From contig DASSIM010000029.1 in assembly GCA_035691865.1 (NCBI GenBank), positions 1 through 35,310 on the forward strand: DNA of 35,310 nt, written 5' to 3'. Positions 24,934 to 34,429 of the stretch are shown here, in pieces. This DNA comes from Nitrosopolaris sp035691865 (lineage in GTDB: Archaea > Thermoproteota > Nitrososphaeria > Nitrososphaerales > Nitrososphaeraceae). The notes below the pieces were generated by a model. That model was not told where the DNA came from. It made no database searches and saw nothing but the letters and a program-made list of their open reading frames with translations. Position numbers and translations under genes: made by a program. Position 1 is the stretch's first letter; every line of letters begins with the position of its first letter.

Positions 24934-25581
24934 ATGAAAATAATAGAAACAACGACTATTATCGGAGTTTTATTTGGATCTATGCTTGTTATGTCAGGAG
25001 TTGGATTAACGGACACTATTCTCGTTAATGAAACATTTGCCGCATCAGCACCAGGAAATATGACAAATGCAGCTAATTCAACAAATCCTAAAGCTGTTGT
25101 TCAAACAGGAACAACTTCTTCAAGTAATGATGCAAAAACAACAACAACTAACAACAATATTACTTTGGGAAATCCATTCTATAAAGAATACGATAAAATT
25201 AGAAGTCAGGTACCAGGTATTCCCTTAAATGGTGGAGGACACGCTACTGGAGTAACATTCTCAGGTAATGGGACTGTAAAAGGTATAGGCTTCACAGATA
25301 CTGGCAGAGCTCTTATCATCCCTATATCTAAAACAATTGTAGGTATTTTTGGAGGGTTGGCTGTTAAGGCTAATGATGGCGGCGGGAATGCCACTCTTAG
25401 TTTTAGAGAGGTAGTACACATGACACCTGCTGGAACAATGCAAGGAAGTGGAGCTGCTATCTTTAATGCAAATGCAACACGAAATCTATCTTTTCTAAGC
25501 AATACGGTGGCGATGTTTACGGATACCGGTAACAAGGGTGGTACCGATACAATTAAGGCATGGGAATGGAAGTATAGATAA
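24934..25581 (+). CDS. Exported protein of unknown function, Thr/Asn-rich linker plus beta domain
   Basis: A 215-residue protein. The signal peptide is residues 1-37 (MKIIETTTIIGVLFGSMLVM, cleaved near TFAAS). A low-complexity Thr/Asn/Ser linker (about 40-75) is followed by a globular domain of about 135 residues starting at NPFYKEYDKIRSQVPG. It has repeated beta stretches (HATGVTFSGNGTVKGIGFTD, ALIIPISKTIVGIFGG, GTMQGSGAAIFNANAT) and several Asn-x-Ser/Thr sites. It is probably anchored at or released from the cell surface. I believe this domain recurs in Nitrososphaera-type genomes, but I know no function. The ATG is about 25 bases after a TATA-like box. Confidence 0.7.
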   Translation: MKIIETTTIIGVLFGSMLVMSGVGLTDTILVNETFAASAPGNMTNAANSTNPKAVVQTGTTSSSNDAKTTTTNNNITLGNPFYKEYDKIRSQVPGIPLNGGGHATGVTFSGNGTVKGIGFTDTGRALIIPISKTIVGIFGGLAVKANDGGGNATLSFREVVHMTPAGTMQGSGAAIFNANATRNLSFLSNTVAMFTDTGNKGGTDTIKAWEWKYR

Positions 25582-25695
25582 TCCTCTAATCCTTCATTCA
25601 TAGTGATGAAGATTATGGTTGAAAGGGGTTATTTGATCCCCGTCGATAATTAGGCCTTTTGGTAGAGAAGAATGCATGACATTACAATCACTTCG

Positions 25696-25887
25696 TTATC
25701 TACTATTGGAGGTAGAGTAAGATGGAGATCCACCTTGCAAAGTGGCGGCATTAGTTGCAGTACTAGGAGTAGAGTATTGAACATTCTTTAAATAAAAAAC
25801 ATTATTGGTTGGTTCAAATCCGAATTGATTTAATAATAATAACTTAAATCCATTATCATGTAGATATTGCATTTCTTGATCAAACAT
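25696..25887 (-). pseudogene. C-terminal remnant resembling a polysaccharide deacetylase
   Basis: 63 codons reading MFDQEMQYLHDNGFKLLLLN and QFGFEPTNNVFYLKN, then a Ser/Thr tail. The first part resembles the last helix and strand of NodB-type deacetylases in these archaea (F-x-x-Q-M-x-Y-L-x-x-x-G-F). Nothing like the catalytic half (the Asp/His metal site) lies upstream. This is therefore a duplicated tail, a truncated gene, or a small protein of its own. The family link is from memory. Confidence 0.4.
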
Positions 25888-26001
25888 CCTGAAAACTCAT
25901 AATAAATGGTTCTAGCCCACATTATATTTTATATCGCAGAATCATTTCATGCCGTAACCACCGTTGCACTCGATTTTCTATAGCTCTAGGCGGTACCTTC
26001 G

Positions 26002-27132
26002 CTAGTGCCCAGGTAATAGCGGTATCATGGGTTGTACCCTTTGTCCTAAGGATGCTTTTTTTGCGGGAGGTGCAGTAGGTGCAGTTTGTTTTGATGGTGA
26101 TGATGGTGGCTGCGAGGCTGCGGGCATTCCAACCACCTGTAGTCCTGTGACATTGTGAACCAGATGTTTTATCAGATTTGGTGTTGACACCGTTCCTGGG
26201 GGAAAGCATTGAAGTTGTGCTTCGATCTGGTTTATTCCTAAGTGGGTTGGAGGTGTGGCGATTGCTGTCCACTTTGTATAATCTCCGACTCCTTTTGGAC
26301 CCCGCGGCGATGCTTGGACGAATCCATGCTGATTTATCTGCACTCCAACATTGCAATTGGTATGAGTTGCGTTTGAAGGGGCCGATGTGCCACCGACTGC
26401 GATTAGACTGCCTGCTGGAACATCTACATTACTGTCTGGATACTTTATTGTTAAAAGGCGGCCTGATCCGTTTCCGAATGTCCCTGCACCAGGAGGACTG
26501 AAAATGGTATTATTGGCCGTAGGTATGGAATTATGCTGTGAATTATTACCCTGCGGAGTAGATTGGATATTGAACGTATATACCCTCGAGATGTTATCAT
26601 TAATCGGAGATTTCCCTGTGGGGATTTTGACTCCATAGGTAAAAGAGATTGTTGCGTTCGTCGTTCCCGGAGCAGTGGCTTTGTAGGCTATACCCGAAAG
26701 ATTTGGACTTAGTATCGCCGAACGTTCTAGAGGTTTTAGAGTAACTACGGGAGTGGGTGCAGTACAGGAGGCAATTCCCTGATTTTCCATCATGACATTT
26801 TTATTAAAATCTATCGATACCGGAGAATTACACGTTCCATTTGTAAATATAATTGTGGCCGTAGAGTTATTAATCACGTTACCTCGTATGCTGAACGTAT
26901 TGCCGACGACTACAGTTGATGGGATGGTATGAACATCTAGAATCTTTACACCTTTGATTTGATTATGAGGTGTGGTAGCGGCGACAGTCGTGATCGAGGT
27001 CATGTGAATAATCTTAATACTACTACTTTTCTTGACAGCCGAGATTTGGTGACCGAAGGTTGCTGTAGCCATAAACAGTAAGCTCATTGTAACAACGGCA
27101 AATAGTGCCCATTTTGCAGCTAAATTTGTCAT
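26002..27132 (-). CDS. Exported beta-sandwich protein (surface)
   Basis: A 376-residue protein. The signal peptide is residues 1-28. An immunoglobulin/CARDB-like sandwich follows (about 58-195: VKILDVHTIPSTVVVGNTFS, then NVINNSTATIIFTNGTC), with Cys pairs that could form disulfides. A second beta domain runs about 220-330 (LLTIKYPDSNVDVPAGSLIA, INQIEAQLQCFPPG). The end is a Pro/Ala/Ser-rich tail with basic residues and PLLPGH. Many Asn-x-Ser/Thr sites suggest glycosylation outside the cell. No catalytic motif is seen. It stands alone and its role is unknown (adhesion or envelope is a guess). Confidence 0.72.
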   Translation of the reverse strand: MTNLAAKWALFAVVTMSLLFMATATFGHQISAVKKSSSIKIIHMTSITTVAATTPHNQIKGVKILDVHTIPSTVVVGNTFSIRGNVINNSTATIIFTNGTCNSPVSIDFNKNVMMENQGIASCTAPTPVVTLKPLERSAILSPNLSGIAYKATAPGTTNATISFTYGVKIPTGKSPINDNISRVYTFNIQSTPQGNNSQHNSIPTANNTIFSPPGAGTFGNGSGRLLTIKYPDSNVDVPAGSLIAVGGTSAPSNATHTNCNVGVQINQHGFVQASPRGPKGVGDYTKWTAIATPPTHLGINQIEAQLQCFPPGTVSTPNLIKHLVHNVTGLQVVGMPAASQPPSSPSKQTAPTAPPAKKASLGQRVQPMIPLLPGH

Positions 27133-27810
27133 TACAAATAATTAGAAATATGGTAAATTTCATGACTTATAACCGTTGCTTGATTGCAGTTTAGTTGCAT
27201 ATTTTCAAGCCCGGTATTCTGGGGGTAAAAGTCATTGTATAGTTTGTTATAACGCTAGTATTATATTAATGACGTTTTGGTAATTAGAGTTAATACGATT
27301 TCTTTATTGATTTTGATTTGTTATAATGACATACTTTCTTTTCTTTGATCTATTGTTTAGCTATCGAAACCAAAAAACCTCGGACAAAGGATTTATGAAT
27401 GTCGAGGCTATGATTATGCAGGCGCACGAGAATTACTCAGGAAGAGTTCAGAACCGTAGATGAAGTATATCGTGATGAAGGGGTATGTTGTACTTCGAGT
27501 AAAACAAATAGTATAAAAAGCAGAAATCGGAACCAAATATTTTCATGATTGGATTTACGTCGTAAACATTACAGAACCCACATCGTTACAAACAAATTGT
27601 TGTATTTGAGATTGATTTGATTCCGTCAAACAAATCAATTCGGGTTATATGCTTCTAAGATATTGGGAAAAAACTTGAAGTAATTTGATCCGCTCGTATT
27701 ATACTTTCCAACTACACGTACGGTCGCGTCATGTATGATAATGTGATACATTCGACAAAGAAATCATGGGAAAAAATATGTTCGATGTAGCGCTCATGTT
27801 TACCTGTTCT
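27133..27810. other. Long intergenic region, coding-like scrap only
   Basis: A plus-strand stretch at about 27367-27462 reads LGQRIYECRGYDYAGARELL before a stop, which may be a gene remnant. Otherwise it is AT-rich and without recognised repeats or RNAs. It separates the exported protein from the end of the regulator gene. Confidence 0.3.
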
Positions 27811-28356
27811 CTACAGCTCACCAAATGTTTCATAGTAACCATTCGCAATCCTGTCTATAAAGCTCTCGTCATATTTGTACAATACGTCTTTCACAAGATT
27901 ACTGTTTACAATATTATAAAGCTGGTATTCCTGACCATAACTAATTGATATTATACCAGCTTCTGAGAGCCTCTTTAGGTGCCAAGATACTGTAGATGGT
28001 GCTTTCTTAATATGTTCAACGATTTCTCCAAAGGTGCAAAGATCATGTCCGAGTATAAAATATACTATTTGTCTTGCAACACTATTCCTTACAGATCCTA
28101 GTATATGTGACTCATCTGTTGAAATGTGGAGAGGGTAATATCTGGTTCTTCTCCCATCATGCCTGTCGACCTTTACTTTATGCAACTTTTCAAGGATCTT
28201 TAGATGATATTCTAGTCCACCATTCGTTAAGCCAGTCAGCCTGAGGAGCTCTCTATACCTTATCCCTGGACTTTTGTCAATCTGTTTTAGAATTATGGCT
28301 TTACTAAGATCCCTAGAATCAGTGTAAGATTCCGGAGACTCTGTTTTCAAGTCCAT
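27811..28356 (-). CDS. Two-winged-helix transcriptional regulator
   Basis: A 181-residue protein with two ArsR/MarR-like winged helices. The first (about 20-78) includes SPGIRYRELLRLTGLTNGGL with recognition helix GLEYHLKILEKLHKV and wing RHDGRRTRYYPL. The second (about 88-150) includes TFGEIVEHIKKAPSTVSWHL with recognition helix VSWHLKRLSEAGII. It should bind DNA, probably as a dimer. No ligand site is obvious. Its ATG overlaps the stop of the membrane protein gene (TAATG), so the two are translationally coupled. The membrane partner may control it. Confidence 0.85.
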   Translation of the reverse strand: MDLKTESPESYTDSRDLSKAIILKQIDKSPGIRYRELLRLTGLTNGGLEYHLKILEKLHKVKVDRHDGRRTRYYPLHISTDESHILGSVRNSVARQIVYFILGHDLCTFGEIVEHIKKAPSTVSWHLKRLSEAGIISISYGQEYQLYNIVNSNLVKDVLYKYDESFIDRIANGYYETFGEL

Positions 28357-28844
28357 TATTTTTCTACCCTCAACACGCCCAATCCAAAAAGGGCTAGCAT
28401 AACCAATAAGAGAATATGTGGCAGTTCCCTATATGCCATGGGAATCATTATTCTACTAGTGCCCGGCATTATTTGAAGTAAAAATATCAATTCAACCACT
28501 AGAAGCGAAAGAAAGGCAATTGATGTATACAATATCTTTATGCTTCTAGTTCTTCTGTAGGCAAGAATTGAGACTACGATAAGAAAAACCGATATTATGA
28601 TACTGGCCATATGGAGAGAAATGCGGTAAACGAAAAATGCGTGGTTAATATGTGGAAGAATGGCTACTGGTAATAGCACAGCAGTGGTCAATGCAGATAT
28701 TATTAGAAATAGCTTGGGTTTGCTAACCATAACTTTTTGTTTCATACCCCTGGCCGATTGCGAGGCGGGGTATGACCTATAAATAATGAGAGAGTAAATT
28801 GGCATAAACACTTTCATCATTGAATGCATAGTCTGATTGGTCAC
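28356..28844 (-). CDS. Multi-pass membrane protein coupled to the regulator
   Basis: A 162-residue protein with four to five hydrophobic helices (about 10-25, 43-64, 72-92, 102-124, 138-155). It has few charged residues in the membrane and ends RVEK. The start is GTG at 28844, supported by a TATA-like AATAATATAG on the minus strand about 25 bases upstream. An internal ATG at 28745 (MKQKVMVSKPK) is the alternative. The one-base overlap with the regulator gene suggests a membrane sensor or antagonist for it, which is inference. Family not recognised. Confidence 0.7.
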   Translation of the reverse strand: MTNQTMHSMMKVFMPIYSLIIYRSYPASQSARGMKQKVMVSKPKLFLIISALTTAVLLPVAILPHINHAFFVYRISLHMASIIISVFLIVVSILAYRRTRSIKILYTSIAFLSLLVVELIFLLQIMPGTSRIMIPMAYRELPHILLLVMLALFGLGVLRVEK

Positions 28845-29253
28845 TATAGGGATAAGAAAAGATGACTATATTATTTTTTTGTAGTTCATGGTAAACTATA
28901 TTTATCACCCATTATTTTCAACGATACAAGAATTAGGAGATTATACATAAAAAAATTACCTCATTTCCATTAACAAATGGAATTAGAATAGCATATCGCA
29001 TATCTCACGTCTTCTAGAGAAAATTTTGAGAAGAGGATTCTTTTGAACGAGGACGATGTAAAATTAGAAAGCTCGTGGATTATTTGAGGCACGAGAACAC
29101 AACGCTTAATTCCCATATGTAGAGTGTGTTTGGAGAACGCAGATCGAGCTTATCAGATTATACGTTGCATATAGCCTCCTTTTATGACAAAGTAGCCAAT
29201 GAATCAAAAGCTTCATTTGCCTTGATGGACATGATTAGAATAGTTCAGATAGC
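28845..29253. other. Intergenic region with a short coding-like tail
   Basis: On the plus strand, 29128-29257 reads YTLHIASFYDKVANESKASF then ALMDMIRIVQIA before TGA, overlapping the GTG of the next gene. It has no start codon. It may be the end of a decayed gene or an upstream extension in another frame. Confidence 0.3.
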
Positions 29254-30222
29254 GTGATAAAAGGATCGAAAAAGGCAGTATATACTGCTCTGGTCGGTAA
29301 TCTTGGAATAGCCATAGCCAAACTCATCGCAGCTATTCTTACTGGGAGCATTGCAATGTTAGCTGAGACGCTTCATTCGTTGTCGGATACGTTTAATCAA
29401 GTACTGCTTCTAATTGGAATTAAGACAAGTGCTAAGGCTGCTACAGAACGTCATCCTTTCGGTTATGGTAAAGAGCAATTTTTTTGGTCTTTTATTGTTG
29501 CCACAATGCTCTTTGGAATATCAGGATTCATTTCATTACAACAAGGTTTTAGTTCGTTAATGAGTACGGTCCATCATATCGAGAATGTTAATATCAGCTA
29601 CATCATTTTAGCAATATCTGCTGTTTTTGAGGCAAATGCATTACGAGTTGTTTTAGATTTATCAAAACGATCTATTGAAGCCAGAGGAGAGAAGTTTCGT
29701 TTTAGCACCTTGCTTAATGAATTTCAAGAAAGTAAAGACCCTTCCATAATGACAATCATGGTTGAAGATTCAGCAGCATTGCTTGGCCTAGCAATTGCCG
29801 GTATAGGCATCTTTCTTTCTAACCAAACTGGCAATACTATTTATGATTCTATAAGTTCACTTTCAATAGGGGCAATTCTGATGGCATTTGCATTCTTCTT
29901 AGCTAGAGAGAACAAAGGATTACTGATAGGGGAAGCGATATCAAGAAAAGATTACAAAAGGATTGTTAGACTAATCAAAGAGATACCGGAGGTCAACAGA
30001 ATCATAACAATTCGCACTATGCATCTTGCCCCACAGGATGTTTTAGTTACAATCGAAGTAAACCTGATCGATGGTTTGGATACAGACAAGATAGAGGCAG
30101 TAATAGATAATATAGAACAGAAGGTAAAACAAGCTATTCCATACGTTAATCCTGCTAAGGTTTTCGTAGAGCTAGAACGCGACAGAGTGTCTGATCTATA
30201 TAAAAGAAAAAGGTCTAAATAG
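29254..30222 (+). CDS. Cation diffusion facilitator (CDF) metal transporter
   Basis: A 322-residue CDF protein. Six hydrophobic helices lie in the first 220 residues, and the C-terminal domain is a ferredoxin-like metal-sensing domain (about 225-310, RLIKEIPEVNRIITIRTMHL and DVLVTIEVNLIDGL). The helix-2 metal motif is His-x3-Asp in LHSLSD. In helix 5 the family's second His-x3-Asp is replaced by VEDSAALLG, with Glu-Asp, as in the SLC30A9 (ZnT9)-like branch. It exports Zn, Mn, Co, Ni or similar ions by proton exchange. The metal is not predictable here. The start is GTG. It is a single gene. Confidence 0.88.
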   Translation: MIKGSKKAVYTALVGNLGIAIAKLIAAILTGSIAMLAETLHSLSDTFNQVLLLIGIKTSAKAATERHPFGYGKEQFFWSFIVATMLFGISGFISLQQGFSSLMSTVHHIENVNISYIILAISAVFEANALRVVLDLSKRSIEARGEKFRFSTLLNEFQESKDPSIMTIMVEDSAALLGLAIAGIGIFLSNQTGNTIYDSISSLSIGAILMAFAFFLARENKGLLIGEAISRKDYKRIVRLIKEIPEVNRIITIRTMHLAPQDVLVTIEVNLIDGLDTDKIEAVIDNIEQKVKQAIPYVNPAKVFVELERDRVSDLYKRKRSK

Positions 30223-30493
30223 ATAAGATTTTTTAGAACTGTGTTAAGGAGAATATCGATAGTTTTGAAAACACTTTAAGGCAAACGCGTACTCGATGTC
30301 GAGAGAAACAATACAATAGAATCGTCTTAGGATATGACATCGCATGTTGCAAAAACGATATTTTATTGCAAGGTAAACGCTCCATAAAGACTCGTTTTCG
30401 GATTGAGATTATGGCATCGCAATGCGAAATCGCAGTAAACGAGAAGGAAGAAAACATCTTCAATTCTTATGGTCATAGTTATGTCCTACCTGG

Positions 30494-30763
30494 CTAATAC
30501 TTTACCCTGAATATTCTATCTTGTTCTTTTTGTCTTTGTTGTAATTGCCTCAGCCTTTCCTTATCTCTTTTGGTGAATATTGTTAATAACAATTTGTTCA
30601 TAATCATATCAAAGAAGTACTTTCCACTGTAATATGTCCGCGATAGCTTTACCTCTAAGAATAAGGACAAACAAGTTAATTCTAAGACAGATAGAATTCC
30701 CTGCTTTACAACGAATACTTCGCCAGTGAACATGTACCTCTTTGCAGCAGTTGGCTCAATCAC
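30494..30763 (-). CDS. Hypothetical small protein with charged C-terminal helix
   Basis: About 89 residues from GTG 30763. The frame is open to 30805, but a TATA-like ACTATATAAATTGG on the minus strand (about 30803-30816) makes the upstream start impossible. The body (MFTGEVFVVKQGILSVLELT) resembles a strand-rich small domain. The end is a highly charged helix rich in Lys/Arg/Glu/Gln (KRDKERLRQLQQRQKEQDR). No family is recognised. Confidence 0.4.
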   Translation of the reverse strand: MIEPTAAKRYMFTGEVFVVKQGILSVLELTCLSLFLEVKLSRTYYSGKYFFDMIMNKLLLTIFTKRDKERLRQLQQRQKEQDRIFRVKY

Positions 30764-31086
30764 CGTCGATTGAATGCAGAAAATGCAACGCAGTGCAGGG
30801 TCCAATTTATATAGTAAACTGCTTTATGCAGAAACCATCTGTTGCATTACACTAACTAATACAACCACAGCCACTTACCTACTTTCCTTTGAATTTACCA
30901 ATATGCACTATTATAACTAACCAGCTTCTTCCAGTGACTTTTCAGTTTTTTGCTGCTCCTATCATTATGATTGCCTTCTTTGTGTCTTAAATCCGAAGAA
31001 ATCACTTCTATGCCGAATACATATTCATATGCTCGCAAAACTATGCTTAAAATTGGAAGGTAATTGCAAGTGCTTGAAAGATCCCC

Positions 31087-33051
31087 TCATAACCTTCCTT
31101 GGATTGCTTGAGTGAACCACATTGGCAGGAAGTTTCTATTCTTTCTGACAAAGTACCCAAAGGCGGAGTCCAAAACGTATGTCTTTGCCCAATCTTCCTT
31201 TGACCGTACGGATCTTCCATATCCTTGTATTAATTTCAATGCGGTTTGCCAATAGTACCATTCTTCATCCTTCTTTCTTTTCGCATCTGTCCATCTGTCA
31301 CTCTTGTTAGGATAAGGTACTTTGGTTATAATCTGAAACCTAGACAGGTCATCCTTTAGGTCAAGACCCATATGTAATGATGGTGAAATTAGAACCGTTG
31401 GTTTTATACTATTTGTATGTTCTGCAATAACTTCATCTCTTTGTATTTCTGGATCTGTAACTAATAGTCTTCGTACATTTGCCTGTGAAATATTTTCTTT
31501 AATAAAATTTAGTTGTTCGTAAGATGTAGTGTGTATTATTCCTTTATGATATCTGTGTAAGGTCATAAGGTTGTCAATGGCTCTAGAAATTTTGGATTTA
31601 ACCTCCTGTAGCTGGAGGTTACTAAAATTAAGATAGGCAATACTCATTGGATATATAGGTCTATTTTGTAGCGGAAAGTCTGAACCAACCTGTATGAATT
31701 TCACATCGTTAGAGGCAAGGCCAGCATTTCTGCAAAATTCTTCGCTGTCAAGAATTGTGGCGCTCATTATCAAGGTCTTGGAGCATTTCTCAAATATGTC
31801 CTTACAATAAGGAGAAACATCAAGTGGTTTTAATTCAATCTTTAGGATTTCATAATTCTCCTTCCTTATTTCAGAAATAATCCAGTTTTCAGTATTCGAA
31901 AGAATATTGTTTATTGCACGTGTGAGTCTTTCTGTGTCTCTTATTGCTTCAACAGCAAGTTCGTCACCAATAGATGAGGGTCTTTTTGAGAGATTTTCAC
32001 CGTACTTTTCTGCAAGTTCTTCGTCGCTTTCATATATCTCTGAAGCACTTACTACCCTTTTTTTATTTTTGGTTCTTAATTTAGAAGTCATTTTGTTTAG
32101 CCAATTATATTTCACTTTTCTGGACATTGACAATGATTCTACCATCGAGCTATTGCCAATTAAATCAAGCATTTGTGTCTCAAGTTCAATGAGGAAATCA
32201 ATCCACTTTTCTATATCATCATAACCATAATCGATCATCTTTAGATTGGGAATATATCGTTTCCATCTTTTTTTTGAAATAGATACTCCTCGGTGCTTTA
32301 CAATCTCAGTTTCGAGTAAATGTCCTTCATCCAATACCAAGAGCTTCCTAGGAGGAAGAATTTTTTTATTTGGTAGGAGGGCAAGAAAATTGGAATAATT
32401 GAATATAGAATGACTTGAAGTTAAGGCTGCATTCAATTGATCAAAATATTCGCATGGCATCCATGCTCTTCGCTGGTCTTTTAAATTTTCGAGATGCAGC
32501 CATTGCGAATATTCTTTTTGGTAATAATTCTTGGCGTCATGATCAATGAATACATTTTCACTTGTTGTACCTTTATTACTTACTTTATAGTTTTTTAGAA
32601 ATGTTCGATACTTGCAGCCACCGTCTTTGAAGCTCTCATCACTCATACATGGACCATATTCTACCGTTGTATGGTAGCATTCAATCACATTATTCGAGAC
32701 ACATGCTCCGCATCTGTAAGTATTGTTTTTAATAAAATCTTCTTTCACTAGACAGGGAAAATTGTTCATTCCTTTTGCTACTTTAAGATATGGAAAATCT
32801 CTTGAGTATTGGCTCTGCAAATCTTTAGTTGAAGTACATATATAGCTTGACCCCAAAGTTAGTGCAACAGATATGGCAACAGGGCTCTTTCCAAAGCCAG
32901 TAGGGGCTTCTAATAGGATGCATTTATAATCTGAAGCAATAGCAGTACATATTTCACTTAAAACGTAACCTTGTCTATCGCGTTTATCCGAAAATGGAAA
33001 GTTTTTCAAAAAGTCAGCTATTGTTGTTGTTCGTTGTTGGCTATCGGTCAA
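31087..33051 (-). CDS. XPD/DinG-type superfamily 2 iron-sulphur DNA helicase
   Basis: A 654-residue helicase. Walker A is LLEAPTGFGKS (about 47-56), the DEAH-box variant is DEGH at 241-244, and motif VI is QGYGRSVRS near residue 605. Between Walker A and DEGH, Cys100, Cys114, Cys117 and Cys146 have spacings 14, 3 and 29. Archaeal XPD has 14, 3 and 32, so a 4Fe-4S cluster is expected. It would unwind DNA 5' to 3' in repair. DinG-like proteins differ mainly in the Arch domain. The stretch about 300-370 is the probable Arch region. The start is TTG. The gene stands alone with no repair partner beside it. Confidence 0.85.
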   Translation of the reverse strand: MTDSQQRTTTIADFLKNFPFSDKRDRQGYVLSEICTAIASDYKCILLEAPTGFGKSPVAISVALTLGSSYICTSTKDLQSQYSRDFPYLKVAKGMNNFPCLVKEDFIKNNTYRCGACVSNNVIECYHTTVEYGPCMSDESFKDGGCKYRTFLKNYKVSNKGTTSENVFIDHDAKNYYQKEYSQWLHLENLKDQRRAWMPCEYFDQLNAALTSSHSIFNYSNFLALLPNKKILPPRKLLVLDEGHLLETEIVKHRGVSISKKRWKRYIPNLKMIDYGYDDIEKWIDFLIELETQMLDLIGNSSMVESLSMSRKVKYNWLNKMTSKLRTKNKKRVVSASEIYESDEELAEKYGENLSKRPSSIGDELAVEAIRDTERLTRAINNILSNTENWIISEIRKENYEILKIELKPLDVSPYCKDIFEKCSKTLIMSATILDSEEFCRNAGLASNDVKFIQVGSDFPLQNRPIYPMSIAYLNFSNLQLQEVKSKISRAIDNLMTLHRYHKGIIHTTSYEQLNFIKENISQANVRRLLVTDPEIQRDEVIAEHTNSIKPTVLISPSLHMGLDLKDDLSRFQIITKVPYPNKSDRWTDAKRKKDEEWYYWQTALKLIQGYGRSVRSKEDWAKTYVLDSAFGYFVRKNRNFLPMWFTQAIQGRL

Positions 33052-33607
33052 TTATCATTATCTCTCCTTGCTACGGCTATGATGTCATAGGCTTAGAAGA
33101 GAAATTATATACTTTTGCACGTGGACAAGATTTGCCATTGCACCATGCCAGAATCGAGCTTACATCGATTAGGCAAGTTGATGACAAGACTTGCCATCTA
33201 TGTCAGAATCGGACCAATAATAGATTGTGAGAGCATTAATATTTTAAGCTTTAACACTCGGATGCTTCAAGTACAATCTAGTTTTCTAATAGCATGTCTA
33301 CGATATCGTTGTTTGTTTAACGTTATTTTGTTTAAACACCGGGCTACAAGAGCTGATACTCACGAACCTATCGCCGTTATTAAGAAGGTCATCTTGGTAT
33401 TTTTGTTCTATCCTTGCTAGTATTCGAACTAGCTCTATCATGCTATTATTACTTTATTAAGTTTGTTGACGATGATAAATGGCAAATCAACAAAAATAGC
33501 GTCATCGAATCTACGAATGGTATCAAAATCATTACTTGGTGAATACGCTTTACGAATTATAAGTATTTTATAAAAAGGTTCATCAAGAAGAGCTAGTAAG
33601 AAATAAA
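33052..33607. other. Intergenic region with a degenerate repeat
   Basis: GACAAGATTTGCCAT...CAGAATCG (33124-33156) is repeated as GACAAGACTTGCCAT...CAGAATCG (33183-33211), with a small deletion in the second copy. No gene is convincing. TATA-like sequences near 33099-33112 (helicase) and 33565-33576 (UspA, plus strand) lie at its ends. Confidence 0.45.
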
Positions 33608-34095
33608 TTGCCACACAAAAAAGGCAAATTTTCCAAAATATTGGTCGGGGTAGATGGTTCGCAACCGTCCATGGATGCAGCAGAGTATGCACTAGCGTTG
33701 GCCAAAAAGGACAATGCAGAACTCATTGCCATTCATGTATTATCCATGAAAGCAGGCTATGAGCATAGCCCACAACCTCTGCTGTTCGGTCTTCCAGCAA
33801 CTCCTAGTTTGGTAAATGATATTATACAAACGTCTAAAGAAGAAGCACAGAGGTGGTTAGATAAAGTTATGGAACAACAACTAGATGATGAAAATATAAA
33901 GGTTAAATTAAAGACAGAAGTAATCCTAGCCTCAACTTCGACAGTAGCGGCTGAACTAGTTGACTATGCTCAGATAGAAAACGTTGATTTAATTGTAGTC
34001 GGAACCAAGGGAAGATCAGGTTTTAAAAAGCTCTTGGGAGTACAGCATCAGGAGTAGTAACCTACGCGCATTGTCCCGTTATGATAATAAGGTGA
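33608..34095 (+). pseudogene. Universal stress protein (UspA family), frameshifted near the 3' end
   Basis: A UspA domain starting at TTG 33608: ILVGVDGSQPSMDAAEYALA (strand 1 and helix 1), the middle helices, then VDLIVVGTKGRSGFKKL, which is the ATP-binding G-x2-G-x(9)-G-[ST] region. The frame stops at 34057, but from 34033 another frame gives LGSTASGVVTYAHCPVMIIR and ends at 34095, exactly the missing end (GSTAS plus last strand). A single missing base in AAAAAGCTCTTGGG (34025-34038) splits it. Intact, it would be about 162 residues, a normal length. The loss falls in the nucleotide-binding loop, so the short form should not bind ATP normally. Confidence 0.8.
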
Positions 34096-34395
34096 ATTAT
34101 CCTTGCGGTACGCTTGGTGATCTGTGTGAAAAATATCTGCAGTCTGAAGCAGAGTTATTCAATCTAAGCTGATCATATTCTGGCAAGGAATATACATTCT
34201 ATATGCCTTGAAGAGAATCCCACAAGGGAGAAGGTGATATTCTTTTTGGATTCGTTATAACGAAAATTCTATGCTGCGATGACTTACAAGAATAGGGATG
34301 AATGAACAAAAATGCTCTAAATATAGTAATGCATTTGTTATACTATAATAGCCGGAATAATCTAACTCTCCTTTATGACCTCCTGCAAGTGAGTA
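34096..34395. other. Intergenic region
   Basis: 300 bases without a convincing gene or repeat. It ends at the dyad that precedes the poly-His gene. Confidence 0.35.
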
Positions 34396-34410
34396 ATTCC
34401 TAATAGGAAT
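34396..34410. promoter_or_regulatory. Perfect palindrome in the promoter of the poly-His gene
   Basis: ATTCCTA-A-TAGGAAT is a perfect dyad with 7-bp arms. It lies 19-33 bases before the ATG at 34430, where the TATA box of a leaderless gene should be. A protein bound there would block or guide transcription, so it is a good operator candidate for a metal regulator. Confidence 0.55.
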
Positions 34411-34429
34411 AAAGTATTAGAGTGCAAGG

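Noticed and set aside
26178..26501. 107-codon plus-strand frame
   Set aside because: Antisense shadow of the exported protein gene at 26002-27132.
32994..33420. Two plus-strand frames upstream of the helicase
   Set aside because: They overlap the helicase start and the degenerate repeat and have no coding pattern.
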